Assembly (NCBI RefSeq): GCF_024345835.1
Contig: NZ_JAGQBW010000002.1
Location: forward strand, 173,196-237,195
Reading direction: 5' to 3'
Length of the DNA stretch: 64,000 bases
DNA from: Synechococcus sp. HJ21-Hayes
GTDB taxonomy: Bacteria; Cyanobacteriota; Cyanobacteriia; PCC-6307; Cyanobiaceae
The notes below the pieces were generated by a model that saw only the letters and a program-made list of their open reading frames with translations, was not told the origin of the DNA and ran no database searches. The first letter of the stretch is position 1. Each line of letters opens with the position of its first letter. Shown here one piece after another: positions 9,728-18,676 of the stretch. The position numbers and the translations under genes are program-made.

Positions 9728-10999
9728 ATGCGCAGCCGTTTTCTCCAGGGTGTTCAGCTGCTGGCGGGCCCCGGCCAGGCCCCCCGCCGGGCCGATGTGT
9801 TGCTGGAGAACGGCACAATCGCGGCCCTTGATGCGGCGGCGACTGAGCGCGCCGGCGGCCTGGGGCTAACGCCGATTCAGGCCGGAAACTGGTTGCTGGC
9901 GCCTGCGCTGGTGGACCCCCATTCCGAGCTGGAGGATCCCCACAGCGGTGGTGCCGAAACCCTGGCCTCGCTGGAGCGTTCCGCCCTCGCGGCCGGGTAT
10001 GGCACCGTGGCCCTGCTGCCGCGAGCCCGCACTTGGCGTGATCGCCCGGAATGTCTGCACCTTGCGGGGGCCTTGGGGCTGCGCTTGCTGCTCTGGGGCA
10101 GCTTCAGTCGCGCCGGACGTGGTGAGGAGCTGGCCCCCCATGCTGACCAGTTGGCCGCGGGAGCCGTGGGGCTGGCCGAGGGGCCGGAGCTTCCGCCCCT
10201 GACCCTCCTGGAGCGGGGGCTGCAGCTGGGTGAGATGGGCGCCGCTCCCGTGCTGATTGCAGCGCGCGACGCCAGCCTCAGCCAGCAGGGCTTTGTGCGG
10301 GCGGGGGTGGAGGCCCTGCGGGCGGGCTGGCCCATGGATCCGCCCCTCAGTGAAAGCCTGCCGCTGCAAAGCCTGCTCAGCCTGGCGCGGCTGTTCCCGC
10401 AGCGACGGCTGCAGTTGATGAATGTCTCCACAGCCCAGGGTCTGGCCGAACTTGGCCAGTGGGCAGGCCCCCAACGCCCCCAGGCCACGGTGTGTTGGTG
10501 GCATCTGCTGGTGGATAGCGGCAGCCTCGATCCCCTGGCAGAAGGCTGGCGGGTGGTGCCGCCGCTGGGCACCCCGGCCGACCGCGAGGCCCTGATCGCC
10601 GGCCTGGCCTCTGGACTGATCACGGCTGTGGCGGTGCACCATGTGGCGCTCGATCCGGAGGAGCAGTTGCTGCCCCTGGATCAACGCAAGCCTGGGGTGG
10701 CAGGCCACCGTTTTGTGTTGCCAAGCCTCTGGGCTGAACTGGTGCAGCGCCGGGGCTGGAGCGTGGAACAGCTGTGGCAGGCCCTCTGTTTCGGCCCGGC
10801 TGAGCTGCTGGGCCTCCATGCCCCCAGCCTCGCCTCCGGTAGTGGTGATTGGATCCTGTTTGACCCCCAGCAGGAGTGGCATCCCTCCCAGGACCCCCAC
10901 GCTCCGCTGGCGGCTAATCAGCCCTTGGCAAGCCAGCCGCTCCGGGGCCAAGTGCTGGCCACAGGCCTCAGGGCTGGCCTGTGGCGCGGGGCGGACTGA
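9728..10999 (+). CDS. Dihydroorotase-like protein with degenerate metal site
   Basis: A 423-residue amidohydrolase related to class I dihydroorotase, the third step of pyrimidine synthesis. The metal-binding motif that normally reads DxHxHxR reads VDPHSELEDPHSG here, near residue 64: the second His is Glu and the Arg is Glu. The later segments (LMNVSTAQGL, AVAVHHVALDPEEQ, PSLWAELVQRRGWS) follow the family layout. It may therefore be a non-catalytic PyrC-like partner, as known for PyrC' proteins of the ATCase complex, rather than an enzyme. ATG 9728 was preferred over an upstream extension inside the phosphatase gene. The 3' end overlaps lepB by 32 bp. Confidence 0.82.
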   Translation: MRSRFLQGVQLLAGPGQAPRRADVLLENGTIAALDAAATERAGGLGLTPIQAGNWLLAPALVDPHSELEDPHSGGAETLASLERSALAAGYGTVALLPRARTWRDRPECLHLAGALGLRLLLWGSFSRAGRGEELAPHADQLAAGAVGLAEGPELPPLTLLERGLQLGEMGAAPVLIAARDASLSQQGFVRAGVEALRAGWPMDPPLSESLPLQSLLSLARLFPQRRLQLMNVSTAQGLAELGQWAGPQRPQATVCWWHLLVDSGSLDPLAEGWRVVPPLGTPADREALIAGLASGLITAVAVHHVALDPEEQLLPLDQRKPGVAGHRFVLPSLWAELVQRRGWSVEQLWQALCFGPAELLGLHAPSLASGSGDWILFDPQQEWHPSQDPHAPLAANQPLASQPLRGQVLATGLRAGLWRGAD

Positions 11000-11750
11000 C
11001 GCTGGTCAGAGGGTCGGCGCTGCCCAACGGCCCAGCGGTGTTGAGGGGCCAGAAGCGCCAGAAGGCCCGGCCGATCACTTCGCTCTCTGGCAGGAAGGGG
11101 CCTCCGGGCCAGAAGCGGCCATCCCAGCTGTTGGCCCGGTTGTCCCCCAGGGTGAGCACGTGGCGGGGCGGCACCACGGCATTGAGGCTGCGGCAAGGCC
11201 CCATGCCCTGGTTGTCCACGGGGCAGTAGTTGGTGACATAGGGCTCGTTCAGCTTCTGCCCGTTCACGCTCACTTCGCCACGGGGGTTCACCACCACGCG
11301 ATCACCGCCCACGGCCACCACCCGTTTGATATAGGCGTCGCAGGCCGGCTCCTGCAGGCCTGGCAGCCCATTGATCAGCGGCAGGTTCACCACGAGGCAG
11401 CGCAATGGCCCGGCCTGGTGGTTCACTTTCAGCACCGGATCGAAGTGATGGGGGGCGTGGAACACCACGATTTCACCCCGCTGGGGAGGGCGGCTGCGGT
11501 AGGTGAGCTTCTCCACCAGCAGGCGGTCCTGCAGCTGCAGCCCTGGCAGCATCGAGCCCGAGGGGATGAAGCGCGCCTCCAGCAGCAGTTGGCGGATGCC
11601 CAGGGCCACGGCGAGGGTGATCACCACCCCCCGCCAGAACACCCACGGACTTTCCGGCGGAGTTGATGACTGATCGTTCTCGCTCAAGGGTTGCCGGTCC
11701 GGCCTTGGGTTCAGTTGGGGCAGATTAGGGCTGCTTGTGGCGCCCTCCAT
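10968..11750 (-). CDS. lepB: Signal peptidase I
   Basis: Type I leader peptidase, cleaving Sec and Tat signal peptides on the outer face of the plasma or thylakoid membrane. It has a ~35-residue cytoplasmic N-terminus, one membrane anchor (FWRGVVITLAVALGI), the catalytic Ser in FIPSGSMLPG, and the catalytic Lys in AYIKRVVAVGGDR. The LGDNRANSWDGRFW box E is also visible. The first ATG (11750) gives 260 residues. It lies inside the same CCATGG that holds the ATG of the divergent gene, so one of the two starts may be wrong. The C-terminus overlaps the convergent dihydroorotase-like gene. Confidence 0.93.
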   Translation of the reverse strand: MEGATSSPNLPQLNPRPDRQPLSENDQSSTPPESPWVFWRGVVITLAVALGIRQLLLEARFIPSGSMLPGLQLQDRLLVEKLTYRSRPPQRGEIVVFHAPHHFDPVLKVNHQAGPLRCLVVNLPLINGLPGLQEPACDAYIKRVVAVGGDRVVVNPRGEVSVNGQKLNEPYVTNYCPVDNQGMGPCRSLNAVVPPRHVLTLGDNRANSWDGRFWPGGPFLPESEVIGRAFWRFWPLNTAGPLGSADPLTSVSPPRATGQP

Positions 11751-13221
11751 GGTTCGACCCCGCTGGTTCGCCTCCCAGAGGGCCCAGGCGGGCAGTGGAT
11801 GGCGCCATTGGGACCGGTTCGTGGCGGTGTGGGCCGGCGTGAACCTGGTGTGGGTGGCCTTTGACCTCACCTACCTGCCCCTGCGCACCTTCTGGCTGCA
11901 GCGCAATCTCACCCCGCTCCCCTCGGTGCCCCTGGTGATTCCCCTCACCCTGCTGCCCGATATCACGCCCCTCTACGACCCCGTGAAGGGGATTGAGCCC
12001 CACCGCGAGACCGAGGCCTACCTGGCCAGCTTCCGCCGCCTCGACCAGGCCCTCCAGGCCGGTGAATCTGTGGCCAGCGTGGCACCCCTGCGCCGCCGCC
12101 AAGTGCTGCTCACCGAGCAGCTGATCAACGAGAACCCCTTTCTGGGTTCCGGCAATGCCGGAACCCTCGAGAAGATCAAGAACCGCCTGCGGCAGCGGGC
12201 TGGGCTCGACTCCGCCAAGCAATCGGCGGCGGTTCTGCTGGGGGACCGATGGCTGACCAGTCACCCCTGGCAGCAAGAGCGTCGCTTCTGGCAGCAGCAG
12301 GTACTGCCCCTGGTGGCCACCAGCTACTGGCGCTCCATCGATGAAAACGGCCGCCCCTCCGATCATTTCTGGCGCTTTGATCTAGCCCTGTTTCAGAGCG
12401 TCTTCGCACTGGACATCCTGCTTCGGGTTCTGCGGCTGCGGCGCCGTTTCCCGGGATTGAGCTGGAGGGATGCCCTGCTGCGGCGCTGGATCGATCTGCC
12501 TCTGCTGCTGCCCGTCTGGCGCTGGTTGCGCCTGGCCCCTGTGGTGGAGCGCCTCAGTGGCGCGGGCCTGATCAACGTGGAGCCTTTGCGGGCCGCCGTT
12601 AGCCGGGCAGTGGTGTCGCTGTTGGCCCTGGAATTGTTTGAGGTGCTGGCCCTGCAGTTGGTGGACGGCACCCAGTCGCTGCTGCGCTCACCCCAGTGGC
12701 CCCGCTGGATCCGCAGCCTGCGCAGTCACCAGAGCGTCAGCCTCAATGACGAGCGAGAGCTGGTGGAGCTGTTGCGCCTGTGGGGTCCGATGGTGCTGGG
12801 CCAGGTGGCGCCACGGCTCTCACCGGAACTGCAGTCAGTGCTCGGCCATGCCCTGCAGCAGAGCATGCGTGATCTGCCCGGTGGCGCTGTGATGCCGGCC
12901 GCCTTGAGCCGCCAGTTGGCCAGTGGTGTGGTGGACAGCCTGATGGAACTCTCGCGCAGCACGGCCGATCGCCTGGCCCAGCACGACAGCCGCCAGGTGG
13001 AGCTGCTGCAACGCTTCGGTGATCGCTTCTGGGAGGAACTGGCCCTGGCTCTGGAGCGGGGCGGCACACTGGAGCGCAGCCAGCAACTGCTGTGCACGCT
13101 GCTGCAGGAACTCAAACTCACCTATCTGGCCCAGGTGAATCGGGCCGGCATCGACGCTCTGATGGACGAGCTCGACGATCTGACCTCGCCGGCGCCGGTT
13201 TCAGCCCAGCAGGAGCGCTGA
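11749..13221 (+). CDS. Conserved cyanobacterial membrane protein of unknown function
   Basis: A 490-residue protein not assigned to a functional family. It has a hydrophobic N-terminal segment (about residues 26-45), a soluble charged region, a second cluster of membrane segments around residues 210-310 interrupted by Arg-rich stretches (LLRVLRLRRRF, LLRRWIDLPLLLPVWRW), and a long Leu/Gln/Arg-rich helical C-terminus. The regularly spaced arginines near the middle membrane segments recall ion-channel voltage-sensor-type helices, but this is only a resemblance. Close homologues are expected in other picocyanobacteria. The 3' end overlaps the convergent Spx-like gene by 21 bp. Confidence 0.75.
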   Translation: MVRPRWFASQRAQAGSGWRHWDRFVAVWAGVNLVWVAFDLTYLPLRTFWLQRNLTPLPSVPLVIPLTLLPDITPLYDPVKGIEPHRETEAYLASFRRLDQALQAGESVASVAPLRRRQVLLTEQLINENPFLGSGNAGTLEKIKNRLRQRAGLDSAKQSAAVLLGDRWLTSHPWQQERRFWQQQVLPLVATSYWRSIDENGRPSDHFWRFDLALFQSVFALDILLRVLRLRRRFPGLSWRDALLRRWIDLPLLLPVWRWLRLAPVVERLSGAGLINVEPLRAAVSRAVVSLLALELFEVLALQLVDGTQSLLRSPQWPRWIRSLRSHQSVSLNDERELVELLRLWGPMVLGQVAPRLSPELQSVLGHALQQSMRDLPGGAVMPAALSRQLASGVVDSLMELSRSTADRLAQHDSRQVELLQRFGDRFWEELALALERGGTLERSQQLLCTLLQELKLTYLAQVNRAGIDALMDELDDLTSPAPVSAQQER

Positions 13222-13569
13222 CCACTCCTCAGGCTTGAACCCCACCAGCACTTGGCCGGAGCCGGTGAGGGCAAAGGGACGCTTGATCAGCTTGCCATCG
13301 GCCGCCAAAGCCGCCAGGGCCTGCCCATCGTCCATGGCCGCCACGGTGGCCGATCCCAAAGCTCGGTAGCTCTGGCCGCTGGTGTTGAACAGGCGCTTGC
13401 GCCCCACCGCCGCCAGGGCCAGCTTCAGGTCTTCCAGGCTCGGAGGGGTGCTGGTGATATCCAACAGCTCGATACCACTAGAAAGACCCTGCTGGTCAAG
13501 CCATTGCAGGGCCTTACGGCAGGTGCCGCACTTCGGGTAGCTGTAGAGGCGCAGAGGCGCTGGACTCAC
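13201..13569 (-). CDS. Spx/ArsC-like thioredoxin-fold protein
   Basis: A 122-residue member of the ArsC/Spx/YffB family. It has an N-terminal CxxC (PKCGTCRKALQWL) near residue 14, the LFNTSGQSYR segment near 60 and the KRPFALTG segment near 96, which in ArsC-like proteins supplies an active-site Arg. Family members are glutaredoxin-linked arsenate reductases or redox-sensing regulators; which applies here cannot be decided. Its ATG overlaps the stop of the ferredoxin gene (ATGA), so the two are coupled. Confidence 0.88.
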   Translation of the reverse strand: MSPAPLRLYSYPKCGTCRKALQWLDQQGLSSGIELLDITSTPPSLEDLKLALAAVGRKRLFNTSGQSYRALGSATVAAMDDGQALAALAADGKLIKRPFALTGSGQVLVGFKPEEWSALLLG

Positions 13570-13925
13570 TTGCCGATCAGAGCTTTGAGGGCACCCACCA
13601 GGCTGTTCGAACCCTTGCCAACGCCGCCTTGGGGGCGGGTGCGCACGGTCACGTCGCCATTCACGCTGGTGCGGCAGCTGAGGCGGTAGTTGGCGGGGCG
13701 ATCGGCCAGATACACCTGCTCCACATCGCTGCGAGGTGAGAGGTTCTGCATCCCTTCCACCACTTCAACGACACAGGTGCCGCATTGGCCTACGCCGCCG
13801 CAGTTGTTGAGATTGTTCAGGCCCTTGTAGGGGTTGATCCCGGCATCGAGAGCAGCCTTGCGTAGGTTCGCCCCTTCAATGCAACCGACCTGCTGGCCTT
13901 CCTGTTCGAAACGGATGGTGGGCAC
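13566..13925 (-). CDS. 2Fe-2S ferredoxin-like protein
   Basis: A 119-residue plant-type-like [2Fe-2S] protein. The first three cluster cysteines lie in NNCGGVGQCGTC near residue 42, with one extra residue in the first spacing compared with CxxxxCxxC, and the fourth lies in YRLSCRTS near 82. An adrenodoxin/plant-type beta-grasp core is followed by a ~30-residue Gly/Lys-rich tail (RPQGGVGKGSNS). It is longer than PetF and is therefore more likely an accessory electron carrier. It is the first gene of a pair with the Spx-like protein. Confidence 0.88.
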   Translation of the reverse strand: MPTIRFEQEGQQVGCIEGANLRKAALDAGINPYKGLNNLNNCGGVGQCGTCVVEVVEGMQNLSPRSDVEQVYLADRPANYRLSCRTSVNGDVTVRTRPQGGVGKGSNSLVGALKALIGK

Positions 13926-14031
13926 GGTCGGAAGGGGATCACGGCGCCGACCAACTTACCTGCTTGGCGGCTTCTGCCGCCCACTTTTGGGGGCGGCTGC
14001 AACGGATTGCAGCCCTAGCTCGCTGCCTAGC

Positions 14032-14730
14032 ATGGGCGTCTCTGCAGTGCCACAGGTGAATCCAGCGGGCTACGACCGGATCCAACGCCAGTTGATCCCC
14101 GGATACAGCAGCCTGGCGCGGCTTGGCGTAGCGCTGTTGGCGGCCTCGCCCCTGGCCAGTGCCCCAGGCTCCGAGGTGCTGGTGGCCGGCTGTGGCACCG
14201 GTGGCGAGTTACTGGAGGCGGTGGCCCAGCGGCCCGATTGGCACCTCACCGCCCTGGATCCCAGTGCCGACATGCTGGCGGAGGCCCAGCACCGACTGGA
14301 GGGCCAGGGGCATGTCAGCTGGCGACAGAGCACCGTGGAGGCCCTGGCCGAGGACCAGGCCAGCACAGCCCGTTTCGGCGGTGCCCTCTCCGTTCTGGTG
14401 TTGCAATCCCTTCCGGATGACGGCCGCAAGCTGGCGTTCCTCTCGGCCCTGGCCGCCAGCCTCCAACCCGGCGCTCAGTTGGTGCTGGTGGATCTGATGC
14501 AGGCCTCATTGCCCTCCCTGGAGCAGCAGGTGAGCACGGCCTGGCTTGGCTTCCAGCGGGCCAGCGGCCTGCAGGCCCCTGAGGCAGAGCTGGCACCCCT
14601 CACCCAGGGTCTGCATCCCATCGGCCTGGCCCGTCTCACCAGCCTGGTGAACGCTGCCGGTTTCGGCGACCCCGCCCGCATCTTTCAGGCCCTGGGCTTC
14701 GAGGGGTTCCTGCTGCAACGCCGCAACTGA
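14032..14730 (+). CDS. Class I SAM-dependent methyltransferase
   Basis: A 232-residue methyltransferase with a standard class I fold. Motif I is LVAGCGTGGELLEA near residue 45, the acidic end of strand 2 is LTALDPSADML near 70, and motif post-II is GALSVLVLQSLPDD near 122. The substrate is unknown. The frame is open further upstream, but ATG 14032 gives the normal N-terminus and leaves a ~106-bp divergent gap to the ferredoxin gene. It ends 4 bp before the convergent pyrophosphatase. Confidence 0.85.
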   Translation: MGVSAVPQVNPAGYDRIQRQLIPGYSSLARLGVALLAASPLASAPGSEVLVAGCGTGGELLEAVAQRPDWHLTALDPSADMLAEAQHRLEGQGHVSWRQSTVEALAEDQASTARFGGALSVLVLQSLPDDGRKLAFLSALAASLQPGAQLVLVDLMQASLPSLEQQVSTAWLGFQRASGLQAPEAELAPLTQGLHPIGLARLTSLVNAAGFGDPARIFQALGFEGFLLQRRN

Positions 14731-14734
14731 GGCC

Positions 14735-15262
14735 TCAATCCCCGCCGCTGGCCTGGCCGGCCGCGGCGATGCAGTGCTCGAGCAGGGCAGGCACAGCATC
14801 CGCATCCAGCCAGCCGGTGATCTCGATCACACGCCCCTCCAGACTTTTGTAGGTGCGGAAGAACTCGGCCACCTCTTCAAGCTGGTTGGGAGCGATCTGG
14901 CGGATGCTGCGGATCGCGCGCTGGCGGGGATCCGCCGCGGGCACGCACAGCAGCTTGCCATCACGGGCTCCGCAGTCCACCATGTCGAGGATGCCGATGG
15001 GCCTGGCGGCAATCAGGCAACCCGCGAAGGTGGGCTCCTGCATGATCACCATGGCGTCCAGGGGGGCCCCGTCCTCGGCGAGCGTATTGGGAACGAAACC
15101 GTAGTCGAACGGGTAGCGCACGGAGGAGTGAAGCACCCGGTCGAGGGCCATGACCCCCGCCTTGGCGTTGTACTCGTATTTATTGGAGCTGCCGGCGGGA
15201 ATCTCCACCACCAGGTTCACCACTCCTGGCGCCGGCGATGCCTGCAGGCTGCGCAAATCCAT
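14735..15262 (-). CDS. ppa: Family I inorganic pyrophosphatase with altered active site
   Basis: A 175-residue family I soluble pyrophosphatase homologue, whose family hydrolyses PPi to drive biosynthesis. The NKYEYN lysine motif near residue 27, PFDYGFVP near 51 and the distal DGKLL segment are present. The signature that should read DGDPxD reads DGAPLD near residue 65, so the middle catalytic/metal Asp (Asp67 in the E. coli numbering) is Ala. Several marine picocyanobacterial Ppa proteins are, from memory, reported to be inactive. A second, intact copy is at 37425. Confidence 0.88.
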   Translation of the reverse strand: MDLRSLQASPAPGVVNLVVEIPAGSSNKYEYNAKAGVMALDRVLHSSVRYPFDYGFVPNTLAEDGAPLDAMVIMQEPTFAGCLIAARPIGILDMVDCGARDGKLLCVPAADPRQRAIRSIRQIAPNQLEEVAEFFRTYKSLEGRVIEITGWLDADAVPALLEHCIAAAGQASGGD

Positions 15263-15503
15263 CGAGGGAGCTCGTGGTGGATGTCCTGGCCGGAGGGCTG
15301 ATGCGATCAGTGAGCACGCTGGCGATGGGAAGCACCAAGGTGATCAGCGCGATCAGGGCTCCGAAAACTGGGGCGCCGGTGTGCAACAGCGTTCCCGGAC
15401 TGTAGGGCTCCTCGCTGGCTTCGCCGTTGATCTCGTCACTCGGAGAGGAGCTGGTGCTGGCGAGAGCTGTGGCGTTGGATCGCGGAGGGGGGTCGGAGTC
15501 CAT
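15180..15503 (-). CDS. Small single-pass membrane protein, conserved-hypothetical type
   Basis: A 107-residue frame with a Ser/Asp-rich N-terminus, then one hydrophobic helix ([19 protein letters not shown]) at about residues 42-62, then a low-complexity tail. No family was recognised with certainty. The last 83 bp overlap the start of the pyrophosphatase gene in another frame, and only the membrane segment looks protein-like. The real protein may therefore be shorter, or the tail may be fortuitous. Confidence 0.45.
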   Translation of the reverse strand: MDSDPPPRSNATALASTSSSPSDEINGEASEEPYSPGTLLHTGAPVFGALIALITLVLPIASVLTDRISPPARTSTTSSLDGFAQPAGIAGARSGEPGGGDSRRQLQ

Positions 15504-15673
15504 GGACGGGGTCAAGGGAACAACCCACCAACGATCCGTTCTGGATCTGGACCCCGCGGTTCACAACGGCAGGGGGTGGGGGATGGCCTCGTGAGCGCCG
15601 CCAGGTCTTGAAGACCGTTCAGATTCTCAGCGAAGGGCTACACCCGCCCCAATTCTGACACCCATGGCCAGCT

Positions 15674-16180
15674 TTAGGCAGCGGGCCTGGCCTGTTCGTG
15701 CTGCCCGCGCTTGCTACTGAGGTTGGTGGGCAGGGTGCCCTGGCTGCCGAGCAGCTCGCGGATCGCCCTCAGCTCGTCGAGGATGGATCCGAGCAGCTGC
15801 TGCGTGGCCGTGGAAGGGGAGTTCAGCACCTCCACGGTGACCTCCTTGATCCGCAGCACATCCCGGGCGAACCGCGCCACCTCATTGGGATGGAACATCA
15901 GCGGCTCTTTCTGATCGCTGCGATATTCCGGGTTGAGCTTGCGGGGGTTGAAGGGGGGATTGAGGTTGCGGGGATCGGTGTTGGTGTAGCGATACACCGA
16001 TGCCCGCGAACGATTGAGCGATCGCTGCACCTCGTCAATCCCGATCAGATTCTCGGCGCTCTCGGCCGAGTTGGCGGCCCCTTCAGCGGCGGCCACACCG
16101 CCCAGAGCAGCCTCTAGGGCCATCGCGCTCGAGCCGATCCCGGAGGCGCCCAGTCCTGCAGTCATCGAATGGGCGGGCAT
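15674..16180 (-). CDS. Putative HTH-type DNA-binding protein (cyanobacterial conserved)
   Basis: A 168-residue protein. An Ala/Gly-rich N-terminus (to about residue 45) precedes IDEVQRSLNRSRASVYRYTNTD, which reads like a recognition helix of a MerR/resolvase-type winged helix. Pro/Asn-rich linkers (DPRNLNPPFNPRKLNPEYR) and a segment FHPNEVARFARDVLRIKEVTVEVLN follow, then a helical C-terminus. Homologues in picocyanobacteria are sometimes labelled resolvase-like, but no catalytic recombinase residues are visible. A HIP1 octamer (GCGATCGC, 16018-16025) sits in the gene. It diverges from proS. Confidence 0.65.
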   Translation of the reverse strand: MPAHSMTAGLGASGIGSSAMALEAALGGVAAAEGAANSAESAENLIGIDEVQRSLNRSRASVYRYTNTDPRNLNPPFNPRKLNPEYRSDQKEPLMFHPNEVARFARDVLRIKEVTVEVLNSPSTATQQLLGSILDELRAIRELLGSQGTLPTNLSSKRGQHEQARPAA

Positions 16181-16352
16181 GAGACAGGCTTGCGACAGTT
16201 GGGAATGCGAGGGAAGCTAGCAGACTTTTCGTTGCATGACCGGAATTTCTTCCCAAGTTCGGCGCTGCGTGTGTCGCTTCTCCAATCGGTTCCACGGCCG
16301 AGGCCTGGCGGCTCGGTGATAGCTTCCGGCCTCAACTCCACCGGTGAATCCC
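16181..16352. promoter_or_regulatory. Divergent promoter region, HTH gene / proS
   Basis: This 172-bp gap separates the divergent HTH-like gene and proS and must hold both promoters. It is less GC-rich than the flanks (for example CTTTTCGTTGCATGACC and GGAATTTCTTCCCAAG). GGAATTTCTTCC (16241-16252) approximates an inverted repeat (GGAA-TTTC-TTCC). No experimentally recognisable operator was identified. Confidence 0.35.
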
Positions 16353-18182
16353 ATGCGCGTCTCCCGCCTGATGCTGGTGACGCTCCGGGATGACCCGGCG
16401 GAGGCAGAGATTCCCTCCCACAAGCTGCTGCTGCGGGCCGGTTACATCCGCCGCGTCAGCAGTGGCATTTACGCCTATCTGCCCCTGCTCTGGCGGGTAC
16501 TGCAGAAGATCTCCGCCATCGTGCGCGAGGAACTCAACGCCACCGGGGCCCTGGAAACCCTCCTGCCCCAGCTGCAACCGGCTGATCTCTGGCAGCGGAG
16601 CGGCCGCTGGGCGGGCTACACGGCCGGAGAGGGAATCATGTTCCACCTCCAGGATCGCCAGGGCCGCGAGCTGGGCCTCGGACCCACCCATGAGGAGGTG
16701 ATCACCTCCTTGGCGGCCGATCTGCTGCGCTCCTACCGGCAGCTGCCGGTGAATCTCTATCAGATTCAGACCAAATTCCGGGATGAAATTCGCCCCCGCT
16801 TCGGCCTGATGCGGGGCAGGGAATTCATCATGAAGGATGCCTATTCCTTCCATGCCAATGAGGCCTCCCTCAAGGAGACCTACGCGGCCATGGATCGGGC
16901 CTATCGCCGCATCTTCAGCCGCTGTGGCCTCCGGGCGGTGGCCGTGGAGGCCGACAGTGGCGCCATCGGCGGTTCCGCCAGCCAGGAGTTCATGGTCACG
17001 GCGGATGCCGGTGAAGATCTCATCCTCACCAGTGCCGATGGCTCCTACGCCGCCAACCAGGAACGGGCCGTGTCCCTGGCCCCGGCGGCCGTGGCTCTGC
17101 CGGGTGGTGCCCTCGCTGCCGGCCACGGGGAGAGCCTGGCCACCCCCAGCCAGAGCAGCATCGAGGCCCTCTGCACGGCCCATGGTTTTGACCCCACCCA
17201 AACGCTCAAGGTGTTGCTGCTGCTGGCCCGCTTCGAGGACGGCAGCCAGCAGCCTGTTTTGGTGAGCCTGCGGGGAGACCAACAGCTCAACGAGGTGAAG
17301 CTCACCAATGCCGTGACCGCCCGCTGTTCAGCGCAACACGGTGCCCTGCTGGAGCTGGCTCCCCTCAGCGCCGATGCGGCAGCGAAGGAGGGCCTAGATC
17401 CCCTGCCCTTCGGCTTCATGGGCCCCCACCTAGAGGATGACCTGATGGCGGGTGCCCGCAGCTGGCCACCTCGGTTCCTGCGCTTCGCCGACACCACCGC
17501 CGCGGAGTTAGGGGCCTTTGTGTGTGGTGCCAACCGCGTGGATACCCACCTGGTGGGGGCCACCTGGGGCTCGCTGTGTGCCTGCCCCGAGACCCTGGAT
17601 CTGCGGGCAGCCCAGCCCGGCGACCGTTGCCAGCACGACCCCGATCAGGTGCTTTTGGCCAGCCGCGGCATTGAGGTCGGCCACATCTTCCAGCTGGGCC
17701 GCAAGTACTCCGAGGCGCTGCAGGCCACCTTCACCAATGAGGGCGGCGTGGAGGAGGCCCTGTGGATGGGCTGCTACGGCATCGGTGTTTCCCGCCTGGC
17801 CCAGTCGGCGGTGGAGCAGCACCACGATACCCATGGCATCTGTTGGCCCACCGCCATTGCCCCCTATGAGGCGATCGTGGTGATGGCGAACGTGGCCGAT
17901 GCCAACCAGAAAGCCCTGGGGGAGCGGCTCTATGCCGACCTGCAGGCTGCCGGCATCGAGGTGTTGCTCGATGACCGCGACGAACGAGCGGGCGTGAAGT
18001 TCAAGGATGCCGATCTGCTCGGCATCCCCTGGCGGGTGGTGGTGGGTCGCGGTGCCGCCGATGGCCAGGTGGAGCTGGTGCAGCGGGCCGGAGGTGTAAA
18101 GCAGGATCTGCCTAGCGATGCGCTCAAGGCGGTTCTGGTGGGCGCGATCGAGGCGGAGCGCGTCGGTCTGCCGGCGGTTTAG
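16353..18182 (+). CDS. proS: Prolyl-tRNA synthetase
   Basis: A 609-residue bacterial-type class II synthetase charging tRNA-Pro. It contains class II motif 1 (YAYLPLLWRVLQKI), motif 2 (FRDEIRPRFGLMRGREFIMKDAYSFH) near residues 140-165 and motif 3 (GCYGIGVSRLAQSAVEQ) near 475. The YbaK-like editing insertion lies between motifs 2 and 3, with KVLLLLARFEDG and LTNAVTARCSAQHG. The C-terminal anticodon-binding domain (VLLDDRDERAGVKFKDADLLG) is complete. ATG 16353 was chosen over a GTG three codons upstream because relatives start MRVSRLMLVTLR. Confidence 0.97.
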   Translation: MRVSRLMLVTLRDDPAEAEIPSHKLLLRAGYIRRVSSGIYAYLPLLWRVLQKISAIVREELNATGALETLLPQLQPADLWQRSGRWAGYTAGEGIMFHLQDRQGRELGLGPTHEEVITSLAADLLRSYRQLPVNLYQIQTKFRDEIRPRFGLMRGREFIMKDAYSFHANEASLKETYAAMDRAYRRIFSRCGLRAVAVEADSGAIGGSASQEFMVTADAGEDLILTSADGSYAANQERAVSLAPAAVALPGGALAAGHGESLATPSQSSIEALCTAHGFDPTQTLKVLLLLARFEDGSQQPVLVSLRGDQQLNEVKLTNAVTARCSAQHGALLELAPLSADAAAKEGLDPLPFGFMGPHLEDDLMAGARSWPPRFLRFADTTAAELGAFVCGANRVDTHLVGATWGSLCACPETLDLRAAQPGDRCQHDPDQVLLASRGIEVGHIFQLGRKYSEALQATFTNEGGVEEALWMGCYGIGVSRLAQSAVEQHHDTHGICWPTAIAPYEAIVVMANVADANQKALGERLYADLQAAGIEVLLDDRDERAGVKFKDADLLGIPWRVVVGRGAADGQVELVQRAGGVKQDLPSDALKAVLVGAIEAERVGLPAV

Positions 18183-18243
18183 GCAACGCCAGCCGGGGTT
18201 CAATGCAACTCCTAGGATCCCCTCAGACTTTGCATAACCCGTG

Positions 18244-18654
18244 ATGGCTGCTGGATGGCGTCGTCTGATGGCAGCCGTTTTCGCTGTCTGCCTGTGTCTG
18301 TCCATGGCTCTCACGGCCTGTTCCGGCAGCAGTGGCCCGCTCACAGGCAACTACGTGGAGGACACCGTGACGGTGGCCGACACCCTGCTGGCCACCATCG
18401 CCCTGGATGCCGATGATCCCGAGCGTCCTGAAGCCGAAACCCAGGCGCGCGCCCTGATCAACTCCTACGTGTCCCGCTACAGGGCCCAGCCCAAGGTGAA
18501 TGGGCTGGCCTCCTTCACCACCATGCAGACCGCCCTTAACTCCCTGGCGGGTCACTACGCGAACTATGCCAACCGCCCTGTGCCGGAGGCCCTGCGGGAT
18601 CGCCTCAGCAAGGAACTCAAGAAGGCGGAAACCGGTGTGGTTCGAGGTGCCTGA
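18244..18654 (+). CDS. psb27: Photosystem II assembly lipoprotein Psb27
   Basis: A 136-residue lumenal lipoprotein that binds CP43 and accompanies photosystem II during assembly and repair, before the oxygen-evolving cluster forms. The signal peptide ends in a lipobox, LTAC, with lipidated Cys26. The mature part starts with SSGPLTGNYVEDT, a Psb27 hallmark, and continues as a four-helix bundle with SRYRAQPKVNGL and ALNSLAGHYANYANRP. A GTG lies one codon upstream; the ATG is preferred. A strong terminator follows, so it is a separate unit from purA. Confidence 0.95.
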   Translation: MAAGWRRLMAAVFAVCLCLSMALTACSGSSGPLTGNYVEDTVTVADTLLATIALDADDPERPEAETQARALINSYVSRYRAQPKVNGLASFTTMQTALNSLAGHYANYANRPVPEALRDRLSKELKKAETGVVRGA

Positions 18655-18676
18655 TCGCCTGCTACCACTGGATAAG

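Noticed and set aside
16332..17282. 316-codon minus-strand open frame opposite proS
   Set aside because: It is a shadow of the proS gene; residue composition is unstructured and proS motifs are unambiguous.
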